Below are positions 42,149-42,159 of a DNA stretch of 42,159 nt, piece after piece. The DNA is taken from positions 1 through 42,159 of the forward strand of contig JAUMYM010000012.1 in NCBI GenBank assembly GCA_030528645.1, written 5' to 3'. Source of the DNA: Erysipelotrichaceae bacterium. Its GTDB lineage: Bacteria; Bacillota_I; Bacilli_A; Erysipelotrichales; Erysipelotrichaceae. Position 1 is the first letter of the stretch. Each line of letters starts with the position of its first letter. The translations under genes were made by a program, and so were the position numbers. The notes under the pieces are model-generated. The model was not told where the DNA came from, did not search any database, and saw nothing but the letters and a program-made list of their open reading frames with translations.

Positions 42149-42159
42149 ATGAATGGAGT
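42149..42159 (+). CDS. Start of a further gene, cut by the window edge
   Basis: ATG AAT GGA follows an AAAGGAG ribosome site (42136-42142) six bases upstream. Only the first three codons and two bases are present, so the product cannot be named. Confidence 0.5.

Overview
The window is a gene-dense chromosomal stretch from an AT-rich, low-GC Gram-positive bacterium (Bacillota). Nearly every gene is on the + strand, starts are preceded by strong AAGGAGG-type Shine-Dalgarno sequences, and many genes end in short hairpin-plus-T-run terminators. Zinc-type S14 and L36, an ECF transporter-truA block near the ribosomal genes, fermentative enzymes (pyruvate formate-lyase, lactate dehydrogenase) and the absence of ribosomal protein L30 would fit an anaerobic gut or oral Erysipelotrichia-like lineage. 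That placement is inference; there is no 16S rRNA gene here. I see no tRNA, rRNA, CRISPR array, prophage or insertion sequence.

Layout. (1) 10-1790: a three-gene unit of a Spx/ArsC-like protein, a TrmR-like O-methyltransferase and an unrecognised membrane-anchored protein with Cys-x-Cys-His-His repeats. (2) 1843-5449: a 1193-residue surface protein (CAP domain, nine Ig-like repeats, sorting-signal-like tail). (3) 5459-8750: ecfA1-ecfA2-ecfT-truA. (4) 8751-9060: the only gene-free stretch over 300 bases, with a hairpin, a good promoter and a structured leader. (5) 9061-23285: the merged S10-spc-alpha ribosomal superoperon, from rpsJ to rplQ, including secY, adk, map, infA and rpoA, with no internal terminator found and no rpmD (L30). 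(6) 23316-27594: glgB-glgP. (7) 27596-28237, minus strand: hemolysin III/AdipoR-like membrane protein. (8) 28346-33565: a branched-chain amino-acid ABC transporter (livJ-livH-livM-livG-livF) plus a CBS-ACT protein. (9) 33601-35209: a small membrane protein and an AlaX-like alanyl-tRNA editing protein lacking one zinc ligand. (10) 35232-39609: a pyruvate formate-lyase system split into a 701-residue catalytic part and a separate 80-residue glycyl-radical part, followed by its activase and an MFS transporter. (11) 39618-41089, minus strand: gpx-msrAB peroxide and methionine-sulfoxide repair. (12) 41128-42125: L-lactate dehydrogenase, then the first bases of another gene.

Together the genes cover translation, protein export, vitamin uptake energising, glycogen turnover, amino-acid uptake, mixed-acid/lactate fermentation from pyruvate, and oxidative-damage repair. 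The observation most worth following is the split pyruvate formate-lyase. The break falls exactly between the barrel and the glycyl-radical domain, the small part has its own ribosome binding site, and no single indel restores an ordinary PFL. Next in interest are the Cys/His repeat protein, the AlaX homologue with a missing zinc ligand, the surface protein with a non-canonical sorting signal, and the loss of rpmD.
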